A DNA stretch of 64,000 bases. Origin: Rhipidocladum racemiflorum. Its lineage: Eukaryota; Streptophyta; Magnoliopsida; Poales; Poaceae. Under the pieces are notes generated by a model. It had not been told where the DNA came from, did not search any database, and saw nothing but the letters and a program-made list of their open reading frames with translations. Position 1 is the first letter of the stretch. Every line of letters starts with the position of its first letter. Both the position numbers and the translations under genes were made by a program. The DNA is taken from contig CM070569.1 of assembly GCA_036346355.1 (NCBI GenBank), positions 56,320,561 through 56,384,560 of the forward strand, written 5' to 3'. Below, piece by piece: positions 33,481 to 44,503 of this stretch.

Positions 33481-33804
33481 TGTCACTCCCCCCGCCTCTC
33501 CTTCGTGTAATTTCAGAATTTGTCTTTCATTCGCTTTGTTATTTGGATGACGTATGGGGCCGTCTGTGTATGTATGGCCAGGAGTGTGAATTAAATCGAA
33601 TTTTAAAGTGTGTCAAATTCTGAAAACTCTCCCTCTCCTTCCCCCGCATTCGAATACCCCCCTCGACACCTCTCGATTCAAATCCCCATCCACCCAAAAA
33701 GGAGGAAAAAAACATCTCGATCTAGGGATCCTTCTCGCTCCTCCTCCTCCCCGAAAACCCTAGCCCCAGAGGCGAAGCTCCCCTCCCCCCGCCGCACCGC
33801 ACCC

Positions 33805-36800
33805 ATGGCCGACGACCACTTCTCCTCCGCGTCGTCGCCGGCGGCGGCGGCGGCGGCGGCCGCCTCGGCGGTGGGGTCGTCGGTGATCCCGATCGTGAAC
33901 AAGCTGCAGGACATCTTCTCTCAGCTGGGGAGCGGTTCCACGATCGACCTGCCGCAGGTCGCGGTGGTGGGGAGCCAGAGCAGCGGCAAGTCCAGCGTTC
34001 TCGAGGCGCTCGTCGGCCGCGATTTCCTCCCGCGGGGCTCCGACATCTGCACGCGCCGCCCCCTCGTGCTCCAGCTCGTGCACCAGCCCCGCCGCCCCGC
34101 CGACGCCGAAGCCGACGAGTGGGGCGAGTTCCTGCACCTCTCCGGACGCCGCTTCTACGACTTCCGCGAGATCCGCCGCGAGATCCAGGTCCCCCTCTCA
34201 ATCTCTCGTTTCCGTCGGTGATTGAGTCTGTTAGGCTTTCGAATGGCAAGACGTTCGATTGCGAGATAGATTTGGTTATGCGGTTTGTGTATAGTGTTCG
34301 TGAGTTTAGTGCGATTAGTATTGCATTGTGGCCGTTTACTAGGGTTGTGGACGATTGTTTAGTTGCGATTTTAGTGGTTGTTTGTGCAAATCATTTGTAA
34401 GTTTGTAGTGGTTTCTGATGAGTGTGTGGGTTGGGTTATATAGGTTATAGCACGATTTGTATTGTCTTAACAGGTTTTTGGATTGGGGGATGATGCTTCT
34501 GGATTGGAATTATAATAATGCGGGGTTTGATGGCACCATATTCGTATTTAGTGGCAGACTGGCAGTCAGTTTTTTTACCATTGCTGCTTTCTGCGGTGAT
34601 TTTTGTGGTTGCCATTGTGTGGTTGTTTCAAGGGCATAGGCTGTAAATTGCTATCTATTTGATTATTTACGACCCTTTAGATTTTGGTGTGTGCAGCGCA
34701 GGGATATATTGTTAGTTTGATCGTCTTAGTGGTTTGCTTGAATGATGACATTGTTTGGATACTTTTGTGGGGATTTGGATTTTAGCAGGGTCGCTGATAC
34801 ATTGTAATTACTTTTAATGGTTGTTCGAAATAACTGTTGTAGAGTTTAGCGGTGAATTAAAATTTGGGAGCAGAGAATTGTGCAGTGCAACGATTTTGGT
34901 TTAAATTTGGTTTCCAGTATTTGGTAGAATAATGATAATATCTGTCAATGATACACTCGTCCGCATCAATGCAGGCAGAAACAGACAGGGAGGCGGGTGG
35001 TAATAAGGGTGTGTCAGACAAGCAGATACGTTTGAAGATTTACTCACCAAATGTTCTAAACATCACTTTGGTCGATTTGCCTGGAATCACTAAGGTGCCA
35101 GTCGGTGACCAACCAACTGACATTGAGGCCAGAATAAGGACTATGATATTATCATACATCAAGCACAAGACATGTATCATCTTGGCTGTTTCTCCAGCAA
35201 ATGCAGATTTAGCTAATTCTGATGCTCTTCAAATGGCTCGAACAGCTGATCCTGATGGTATGTATGCCCTTCAAAGTCCATGTGTAGTCCAGTAGAACAT
35301 TTCTATTAAGATATTGTATCTTACTAAGGCTGATTCATTGTTCTTGTAGGTTCTCGAACAATTGGTGTTATCACAAAGGTTTGATCCTGTGCCGTAAACC
35401 CTGTACTTTCTTGTATTGAAAAAGCAACATATATTCATATTATCTCGCTTCTGATCTTGGTTGCCCTTCTATTTTCTTCCAGTTGGACATAATGGACAGG
35501 GGCACTGATGCCCGCAATTTTTTGCTGGGAAATGTGATCCCATTACGACTTGGCTATGTTGGTGTGGTAAACCGCAGCCAGCAGGTACTTTAGATTGCAG
35601 CATTTTTGTTTAATTTAAGGTTGCTGCCTTTCACAGTTCAATAGTGATTTAATTTTGTGATCGGTGAGTTCATTGTGTATACTAATCAGAGCTTCCAGAT
35701 GGAGTAATTGTGCGGTATTACTGCCCGTTGCCTGTTGATAAATAGCGGTTAATTTTATAGCTCTAAACTTAGATGAACTTCAAACCTAGTTCATATCATC
35801 AAATATCATTTCCAGAATTTTTCCTAGTGATTACATGAATGTCTTGGAGGTTCTTTCCTGTTGCAGTGATAAGCATCTTCTTTGATGATGCAAAAGGTTT
35901 TTTTAGCTGTTTAGTCTATACTTTTCTTGATGATGCAGGATATCAACTCAGACCTCAGTATCAAGGATGCTCTGGCCCGTGAAGACAAATTCTTCCGTAC
36001 TCAGTCGGTATGCTGCAGCGAAGTTCGCTATTTTTTTTTAAAAAAAAACATTTGTGTTCTTTGGTTTACATGTTTTTGAAACGTGTTCTCCTTTTCAGGC
36101 ATACCAGGGACTTGCTCAGTACTGTGGGATACCACAGTTAGCAAAGAAGCTAAACCAGGTATTTTTGTGAATAGGATGTCTGTTGTAGCCCACCTTATAT
36201 GATTTTCCAATGTATGTTGTGATTTAAAATAGAAATACATTTACATGGTTTCAGATTTTGGTCCAACATATAAGGACTGTTCTGCCAGGACTGAAGTCAC
36301 GCATAAGTTCTCAATTGACAGTTATCGCTAAGGAGCATGCCTTTTATGGTGATCCAGTCGAGTCCAAGGTCTGGTTTGAATTATTCTTTGGTCAAAGTGA
36401 TAAAAAACATAGTTTTTTTTTTTTGAGAAATCATTTGTACCAAGTTATGTTGTCTGACTTAATTTATTTAGCACCTAATAGAATATTCCTGTTTCATCTG
36501 TCTTCTCTGTTATTCTTTTGGTCTCTGCCTTGATGGTCCATCTCTGTGTTTCATGATTGCAGGCTGGGCAAGGTGCTAAGCTTTTGAACATTCTAGCTAA
36601 ATACTGTGAAGGTAATTGCTGAACCGTGGCCACTTTTGCTATGTAGACTGTGTATGCTTAGAAGTCTGTAGCTGTTCATTTTTTCAAGTTTTATCTACTA
36701 CTTTGTTGTGTCATTATTTGTAAACGCTAACAATGTGTGCATGCTGTAGCTTTCTCCTCGATTGTGGAAGGAAAAAATGAGGATATATCAACAGTTGAGC

Positions 36801-39800
36801 TTTCTGGTGGTGCAAGAATCCATTATATTTTTCAATCTATCTTTGTTAAAAGCTTAGAGGTTTGTAATTTTGTTGCATGGCTTACTGGATCTTCCATTAC
36901 GCTGCATGTAGCATCCATCATATCCATGCTATCTTGTGGTTAAATGTGCCTTACGTAGGATGTTGACCCTTGTGAGGATGTCACTGACGAAGACATACGC
37001 ATGGCTATACAAAATGCAACTGGTCCTAGGAGTGCTTTGTTCGTACCCGAGGTATGATGCACTTGTGTCCTTTCTAGTACACTATTGAACTAGCAACTAT
37101 AGAAATTCATGGATTTTTGGCCAGCTGAGCTGACCAGTCCTCCTTTGGTAACATTGCCAGGTACCATTTGAAGTCCTTGTACGTAGGCAGATCAGCAGAT
37201 TGCTTGATCCAAGCCTTCAATGTGCAGATTTTATATATGATGAACTAGTCAAGGTATAGAGTTGACTGTCATTACAGCTTATGACCTTTTTGGCAGTTTG
37301 TGTGATGTTATTTTATGCTAGTGCCTAGTGTATCGATACAGCTATGCCCTTTTTGGCGTAATTTATTTTCCAATATGCCAGTCCAGTTGTAAAAATCTTG
37401 GAAACTGAAGTTGAAGCATTTTTTTGCTCACTTCACACGTAGTGTTAATAGCATTTAACATGCTGGTTTACTGATTCTATTGTTACTTCTCTTAATAACT
37501 TATGTTTTGCTGCAGATGAGCCATCACTGTCTTGCCATTGAGCTGCAGCAGTTTCCTATACTCCGGAGGAGCATGGATGAAGTAATTGGGAAATTTTTAC
37601 GGGATGGGCTTAAGCCAGCACAAGATATGATAACACACATTATTGAGATGGAGGTAAACATTCTCCTTCCCTGTGGTTGTTAATTGATCGGATAGTTGAT
37701 TTTTCTGGTACCCATTGCAGTTTAGAAACATGCGACCGCACATGCACGATTTTGTAACTTATTTAATAAAGGTTCAGAAAACAGATTATTTGGTTTCAAC
37801 TGTTGTGGTTGTATTTGATTTGAATCGTTTGTTTCCTGGTTTATTCTGACTTTGCGTTGACATTTGGCTTATCATTTTCATTATTTTTACTCGCAATGGT
37901 ATTAACTGCAGGCGGATTACATAAACACATCTCACCCAAATTTCATCGGTGGCAGCAAGGCTGTAGAGCAAGCACAGCAGCAAGTTAGGTCCGCTAGATT
38001 GTCAACAACCGTGGTTAGAAGAGTATGTATATGTTATATGTACCATTATAGTGTAATTTCTTCTGTTCTGGTTCTGAGGGCAACTCAAGTGTAGAATCAC
38101 TGCCAACTACAAATGAATTCTTTATAAGCACCCAGTGCTTCTATTTCTTAATGACATGGATGTTACCTTAATTTTATGACTATGAGAACTTGGTATTAGA
38201 CAAATATTCAATGGCACTTTTACAAATTATTGTTTATTTGATGGAGAACTTTTGTTTTCCTATAAATATGTAGCAGGCTATCAGCAAAACTGGTACTTTT
38301 GCAGTCACAGTTAAAAGTATGTTAATTTTTTTCTCATGAAATGTTTTAAAAGCAATTCATGTTGGCCCTGTTGTTATGCTCCAAACCATAATGGATATCA
38401 ATATGTCAGTGTCAAACCATTTTATTTCTTTTGGAAGAGGGATATCAATATGATTCATGACTAAGTTAACTCTAGTGGTAGACCCATGTTATGATTTGTG
38501 GTGCTAGAATGAAGGATTTTGGACATGCAAACACATACTGTTTATTTTGGGCACACTTCTAGCAAGTTGAATAATGCTTACAGAGATATTGATTCTCTTG
38601 CTAAGTTATGCACTTACCACTCACATCCTTCATCTGCAATTTGATCCAGTCCACATCAACTATACACAAGTATTTCATAGTGCTTTACTGCAGGATGGAG
38701 TTGATGGTGATAAGGTACAGGCTTCTGAGAAAACTCAAAAATCACGTGCGTTATTGGCTAGAACTGCCGGTGTAAATGGAGTTGTCACCGACCACATCCA
38801 GGTCTTTCTCACCACCTTTTTTTTTGTAGCAGTGTGATGACTATTCATTGTTGGATTGTTTCTGAGATTATTCTCCTTTGCTTTTGTGGTCCATTACCAG
38901 GGGGTACGTTCTGCTACTGAGACCGAGAGACCAGGATCTTCAGGTAAGGGTTCTGTTGCAGATGCAATAGATCCTTTGATATCTGGTGTGCTGATATATT
39001 TGAGTGCAGTAGATCAGACTAGTATTTTTAAAATTATTGTCATATGATTTTACGGCAGACCAGTTTATTACCTGATCATCTTTCAGGTAGTGGAAGCACA
39101 TCTTTCTGGGGCTCAATATTTACTTCAAATGAGGACCGTACACATGCTTCTGCAAGAGATAGCTCAGTGAACAAATCTTATGCTGCACCTACTCCCAACT
39201 TGGAACATTCATTCTCTACAATACAGTTAAGAGAGGTGGGCTATCTTATTTATTTTTATTTTCTGATAAACGTGTCAAGTGATTGATGGATACCATTGTT
39301 AAACAGCCACCAACAGTCCTCAAGCCTTCAGAAAACCAGTCTGAGCAGGAGGCCCTTGAAATAGCAATTACAAAATTGCTATTGAAGTCATATTACAATA
39401 TAGTCAGGAAAAATGTTGAGGACTTTGTGCCAAAAGCAATTATGCACTTTCTGGTATGATTCTTGTCCAACTCTTAGGAGTGCATAAATCTAACTCCTTA
39501 TATTTACTTAGGTATGTATGACTGTTTCTGTGTGCGATCATTGTGCTATTTATAGTTGCATGGTAAGCATAGATGACATGGTAAATAAATATTAAAATCT
39601 ACCAATGTTTCGGCCTCAACTATTGTCAAGCATGGTTAAACACCAATTATACTGTTCGTTGGTGGCATCAAACATTATTAATCACCACTATTATTGTGGA
39701 TTGCAGTAGTGAGTACTGATAGCATTTTCCTATTGCTTTTAAGCATTTGTGTTTTCTTTGTGAATGCAACTAATGTGCTTGCATTGCATTGGGTAGATTT

Positions 39801-40599
39801 CTCTAAAATACATTGTTCCTCGTTAAAAATAAAATAAAATAATAGAGGCGGATTTGATCAAATCTCTTGTGATCTTGTCTCCTTTCTTTCTCTGCCCTCT
39901 TGATTCAGCTTTGTGCATTTCCTAGTGGCAAGGAAGCTGAGCAGAAACCCTAGTAATAAATGTATGTTTTTTGAGTTGTTGTGGCATGTTCTTTAAGGAA
40001 TTGATTCTCTTGCAGGTTAATCACACAAGAAGGGAGCTGCATAATTTCCTTATAACTACACTTTATAGGTGAGGAAAGCTGTTTATATACATTATAGTTC
40101 AACATCACATGAAGGCAAAATTGCTCTGCTATACATTATAGTTCCCCGAATGCTTGACATTGCCCTATGAACCAATGCAGAGAGGACCTCTTTGGGGACA
40201 TGCTCAGAGAACCAGATGAAATAACTATAAAGAGGAAACAGATACGAGATACCCTCAAGGTCCTTCAGCAAGCATACAAGGTATGTTTTCGCGACCCTTT
40301 TTTAATTTCTTAATTCAAATGTCTGGTACTACTTAATCTGACCACTTTTTTCCCCCTTATGTTTCTTTGACAACATCCAGACTTTGGATGAGATACCACT
40401 TGACGCCGAGACAGTTGAGAGGGGCTATTCTCTGGACTCTGATGCGACAGGTCTACCACGGGTCCATGGCCTTTCTTCATCCTTCCATGGTGATGGGAGC
40501 TCATCATATTCCACCCCGAAGCAAACAAGGTCTAGGAAATCAAGCCACTCCGGGGAGCAGCTGCCTTTCAATTCCAATGCGAGCGGCAATGGATTTTGA
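33805..40599 (+). CDS. DRP3: Dynamin-related protein 3 (DRP3A/B-type), 20 exons
   Basis: Exons 33805-34188, 34975-35257, 35350-35378, 35483-35584, 35939-36007, 36099-36158, 36255-36368, 36563-36611, 36750-36859, 36959-37051, 37161-37253, 37516-37653, 37912-38022, 38694-38801, 38901-38943, 39087-39235, 39307-39453, 40016-40068, 40181-40280 and 40381-40599 join without a frame break to 817 aa, with GT/AG borders throughout. GTPase signatures: GSQSSGKS at 56-63, T83 in switch I, DLPG at 162-165 and TKLD at 231-234. The stalk follows, and the GTPase effector domain is at about 656-750. A PH domain is absent, as in plant DRP3. The family severs mitochondria and peroxisomes. A poly-Ala run (13-20) follows the start. 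An in-frame ATG at 33610 would add 65 residues, but homologues start MAD-, so 33805 is preferred. The terminal tail is Ser-rich. Confidence 0.95.
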
Positions 40600-41000
40600 T
40601 ACCGCCTTTCACGAGTCACCCTGATTGGTGAACATATGTGCTGGTGGCAAACATCATTCTGCATTCAGTTTGTTGACACCCAATAGATGTATGTCTCTAG
40701 TTATATTCTTTTTTTAGTGTTGCGCCCAATGAAGCATGGCATGGTGCGAGTTTTGCCGTTTACCCTTTGTACAGTATATCATCACCCTGCCCAATCATTT
40801 CGTCTTAAAAATGGTATCGTTGATGGGTATAGTTGAGCTGTGGAAACGTGCTAGTTTTAGCGCCGAGCGCTGTATCTTAACACGGTTGGTTTTGCGGTGC
40901 GAAACCTGTCATGGTTGGTATGGAGCCGCAACAAAAGTTGTGTTGCATAACGCTGTTCCCTTATACCATTATTTATTCGATGATATTATTGAATAATACT
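40600..41000 (+). other. 3' untranslated region of DRP3 (inferred)
   Basis: Follows the TGA at 40597-40599. TATTGAATAATACTTGTACG at about 40987-41005 is a plausible polyadenylation region. No other gene was seen here. Confidence 0.5.
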
Positions 41001-41879
41001 TGTACGTTTGTCAAGACGTGTTTACGTGTCTATTCTTTCAACACGCAACAACCCGAGTAGCTGAAGTGAAAGAAATGCTTTGAAGCTCTGGCTTCTTGCA
41101 TCTTACATCTCGAAAAAAAGTTACAGCGAATCTCTTGCGCTAAAATCTGGACTTGGATTGGAAACTACGGCTACGCTTTGATGGGTTCACAAAATAACTT
41201 TAACTGTGCGGTAAAATAAGCGTGTGTCCTCGTATGTGTGCAGCAGCAAGATCAAGGACACTCTGTACAGTGATCTCTACATCATAACTGGCAGCAAGGT
41301 CGATCCAAAACGCGCGGTCAAATTCTGAACAGACAGCCGATGAGATCAATCACCTCGCCGCTAGAAGTTCCTCCCCATCTTAAGCTAACCTGCGCACACA
41401 AAATTTGCATGCTATAACTACTAATGGAATAACTTGAAGCTCTTTTATATAGAAAAAAACAAAGCTCTTTTCATACCGCTGAATGGAAGTTTCTTGGATT
41501 AGCTTGCTCTAATTTGAGATCCTTGAGTTGATGCTTGGTTAGGAGGGTGTAAAATTCTTCACAGCAACCTATAACAACATTAAATCTATGCTCCTGGATT
41601 GGTATGGGGGAAGCATTAAAGATACAAAAATATCCACCAGGTTAGCACGCTAACCGTCATTCCGCCACTTCCAGCCTTCCAGGTATAACCAAATTGTCTC
41701 TGTTGGGTCAGCCTTTCGGTAGTCTACCTGGCCTTCTTCCTTTTCGCTTTCTTCTTTTTCTTTTGAACAGATTCTGATTCCCGTCCGAATATCACCAGAA
41801 CTTCGATGATGCATTAGTAATATCATTTAATTAATTTGATGCAAGACTCGAGTAGCCAGCATATTCTTGGTTGGATGGG

Positions 41880-41923
<44 letters not shown>

Positions 41924-42084
41924 AGCAGCAGCAGCAGCAGCAGCAGCAAACTGAAGTAATTTAAACAGGTTATCAAAGCCAGATAGCTTTAGGCAGGTTC
42001 GTTAATAATATCCAGACAGCAACCCGAAACAACCCAAAACTTCAATCAAGAAAATAAAGTCATTAAGCAATTAATCAATACTGT
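41001..42084. other. Intergenic, no gene recognised
   Basis: 41233-41325 contains a short open stretch that could be an exon remnant (see rejected items). The microsatellite at 41883-41948 is listed separately. Nothing else stands out. Confidence 0.35.
41883..41948. repeat. Compound microsatellite (AG)n(CAG)n
   Basis: About twenty AG units are followed directly by about nine CAG units. No gene spans it. Confidence 0.97.
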
Positions 42085-42690
42085 AATCAATAATCATACG
42101 TATGTAAATCATAATGTGGTAGCAAAATCTCTCTCCACATTAAATCAGTAAAAAAATTAAGGGTAAAAAGGCAACTTTAACCACCGTAAGAAAGGATAAG
42201 ACCAAACCCTGCTGGACAGACACTGCATCTCCCATTTCCTCACTCCAACCACGGTGCATCCCAGGATGGGCCGAATACTAGTACCCTTAGTAAATCAATA
42301 ATCATACGTATGTAAATCATAATGTGGTAGCAAAATATCTCTTAGTAAATCAGTAAAAAAATTAAGGGTAAAAAGGTAACTTTAACCACCGTAAGAAAGG
42401 ATAAGACCAAACTCTGCTGGATAGACACTGCATCTCCCATTTCCTCACTCCAACCACGGTGCACTCCAGGATGGGCTGAATATTAGTACCCTATTGGCTC
42501 TACTGGATATTACTTGGGATTTCCAACACGTGGAGCTTTATTGAGTTCTTCACAATCTACTTGGGCAAGATTCACTCGTGTTACGATGTGCCTTAAGATG
42601 GGCCGATTACTAGTACCCTATTGGCTCTACTGGATACCCCTCGAAATTCTCGTCAAAGGGAGCTCTACTTAGTTCTTCACAATCTCCCTG
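42085..42690. repeat. 208-bp direct duplication plus a shorter third copy
   Basis: AATCAATAATCATACGTATG begins at 42085 and 42293, and the units match through CCAACCACGGTGCA and ATGGGCYGAATA. The tail (ATTAGTACCCTATTGGCTCTACTGGATA...GAGTTCTTCACAATCT, about 42480-42560) recurs at about 42608-42690 with ACTAGTACCC and TTAGTTCTTCACAATCT. Confidence 0.88.
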
Positions 42691-42799
42691 CCTGCAACAG
42701 AGCACTCGGCGCGGACAAGAAACCAGTCGGGAAGCTGCGGCAAGAACTGTAAGCACTCGGCATGAAGCAGGACTCGGCTGGGGTGCAGCCAGAGAGACG

Positions 42800-43288
42800 G
42801 CGACTCGATTGCAAAGCACTCGGGGGGCTACTGTGCAGTACATGGATCCGGGTACTTACACGGCGGGTCGTATGGACCAACCAGAAGGATACAGGCCGAA
42901 GCAGCCGCAGATGAGATCGAGCTCCACCTGGACTAACGCCATCATACATAACAAGGAAGAGCCAAAGACGGTAACCAACTCCCGTTAGGATTGTAATCCA
43001 GAGGATAACTTATCCGAGATGGATTCCATATTGTAGCAGACTCGGACTCTCCCGCCCCTTTCCTATATAAGTGGGGCGGCGGCGGGGGGGGGGGGGGACC
43101 CTAGAGGGACACACAATACGCCACACATAGAGAGCAATCTGGCTACTCATAATCCCAGAGCACAGGACTAGGGTATTACCTCCACCGCTGAGGGCTTAAA
43201 CCTGTATAAATCCTTGTCTTGTGCTACCATCGAGTTTGGATCCAGCGCATAGCCCCATATTCATTACTGCCGATAGCAAACGTCGACA
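42800..43288 (+). repeat. LTR remnant with TATA box
   Basis: CACTCGGGGGGCTACTGTGCAG (about 42818) resembles the start of grass LTRs. CCTATATAAGTGGGG (about 43062-43076) is a TATA box followed by a G-run, and CCACCGCTGAGGGCTTAAAC and a TCGACA end (43283-43288) resemble R/U5. No internal region or target duplication was found. It lies where the 5' exons of the ENY2-like gene would be expected. Confidence 0.5.
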
Positions 43289-43734
43289 CCGCCGTGCGCA
43301 GTAAGCCGTTCTAATTGCTAGGGTTTGAATTGTACATTTTAGCATAAGAAATTTGTGCCACTTTAGAGAAACAATAATATTGTTTTTAACTTTCAAGTAT
43401 AGTTTAAATTCAATTGATTAGTTGGATTACAACTGAGCCATAGAGTTTTTTCTTGGTTCACTGTGAAACAAACTTACAATAGGCTTGTCACTTTCTGATG
43501 AATGAGTAAGTGGATGGCTTTAGTAGATGGTTACTGTGAAACAAACTTACAATAGGCTTGTCAATTGATTAGTTGGATTACATGTTTTGTTTGTTAAGCA
43601 TCTTCTGTAGAGAAAATTCTAGAGGTTTAAGTAACCCACTAGCATGTGTTTTTTGCACACTCATTGAGCACAATAAAGTGCAGTTAAGTCATAACTCTTT
43701 GCCGCACATTGCTACTTTAACTGTTAAGTTTTTG
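43289..43734. other. AT-rich spacer with a short direct repeat
   Basis: TACTGTGAAACAAACTTACAATAGGCTTGTCA-like sequence occurs twice (about 43460 and 43529), and AATTGATTAGTTGGATTACA also occurs twice (about 43411 and 43563). No gene. Confidence 0.6.
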
Positions 43735-44489
43735 CAGATAACAGGACCATGAAGCACTTTTAGTCAGGTTCTACCTTAGTTTTCAAACATCTCCGGCCTA
43801 ATTCTGAAACCCTGAAAGCCCTGAGCCTTTGCAACCACCTAGCAATTTGTCGCTAACACGTATAATGCCTTAAGCTGCCACATTAGAAACGCTTTGGAAT
43901 CTGCGCTATATGACACATTCAATTGCTTGGAATTAAGGTGCTATGGTTTGACCCAGAGAATCTAAGCTACCATTCCCCATCGTTGTTGTTAACCAATCTC
44001 ATTTTGTTTTTCCTAGGGCCTATACCTGGAAGAAAGGAAGAAATAATGTGACAGTGGATGATCTTATTCATGTTATCACTCCAAAAGGAAGAGGTCAGGA
44101 TTTTCATTTGTCCAATGATTTTTTTTTCTGGTTGCAAAAGGAATGTATTTAATTCCACAACACATCAGGTACAATCTTGGCATGCATATGTCCATCTTTT
44201 CGCATCAGTTGATTGTTTACGTACTGTAACTGCACCTAAAACAAACAATGGACGATCCATTAAATTTTTGCACTTGCATGTCTCATCCAATGTTTACCAT
44301 AGCCCCCCTCAATTGTGCATTGCCGGGCAGTTTTGATGCTAAGTGGGGAAATGTTTCTTTCATTTATTCTGGTTCTTTTTGCAGTCTTTTCATTTTCTCT
44401 TCTCTGAAACAGCCTCGGTGCCTGATTCAGTGAAGGCAGAGCTGCTGCAATGCATCCGATCCTTTCTCATGTCTTCCTCGCTTTGGTAG
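43735..44489 (+). pseudogene. ENY2: ENY2 (SAGA / TREX-2 mRNA-export factor) gene, 3' exons only
   Basis: Exon 44017-44093 encodes AYTWKKGRNNVTVDDLIHVI and TPKGR. Exon 44413-44489 continues with SVPDSVKAELLQCIRSFL, then MSSSLW and TAG. Phases fit (G|CC makes Ala), and the borders are TAG acceptor, G|GTCAGG donor, CAG acceptor. This is the C-terminal half of plant ENY2, a small helical protein of the SAGA deubiquitinase and TREX-2 complexes in the nucleus. A degenerate preceding exon may lie at 43738-43768 (GGACCATGAAGCACTTTTAG, compare the WRDEMKALCR region). Upstream exons were not found, an LTR remnant lies there, and a probable Helitron starts 15 bp after the stop. It is probably a truncated copy, although the two exons seen are clean. 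Confidence 0.78.
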
Positions 44490-44503
44490 TTCATTTATCA
44501 TAA

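Noticed and set aside
41233..41325. Short open stretch SSKIKDTLYSDLYIITGSKV that could be an exon
   Set aside because: No family recognised, no clean donor or neighbouring exon, and a stop follows. It might be a gene relic, but I cannot support it.
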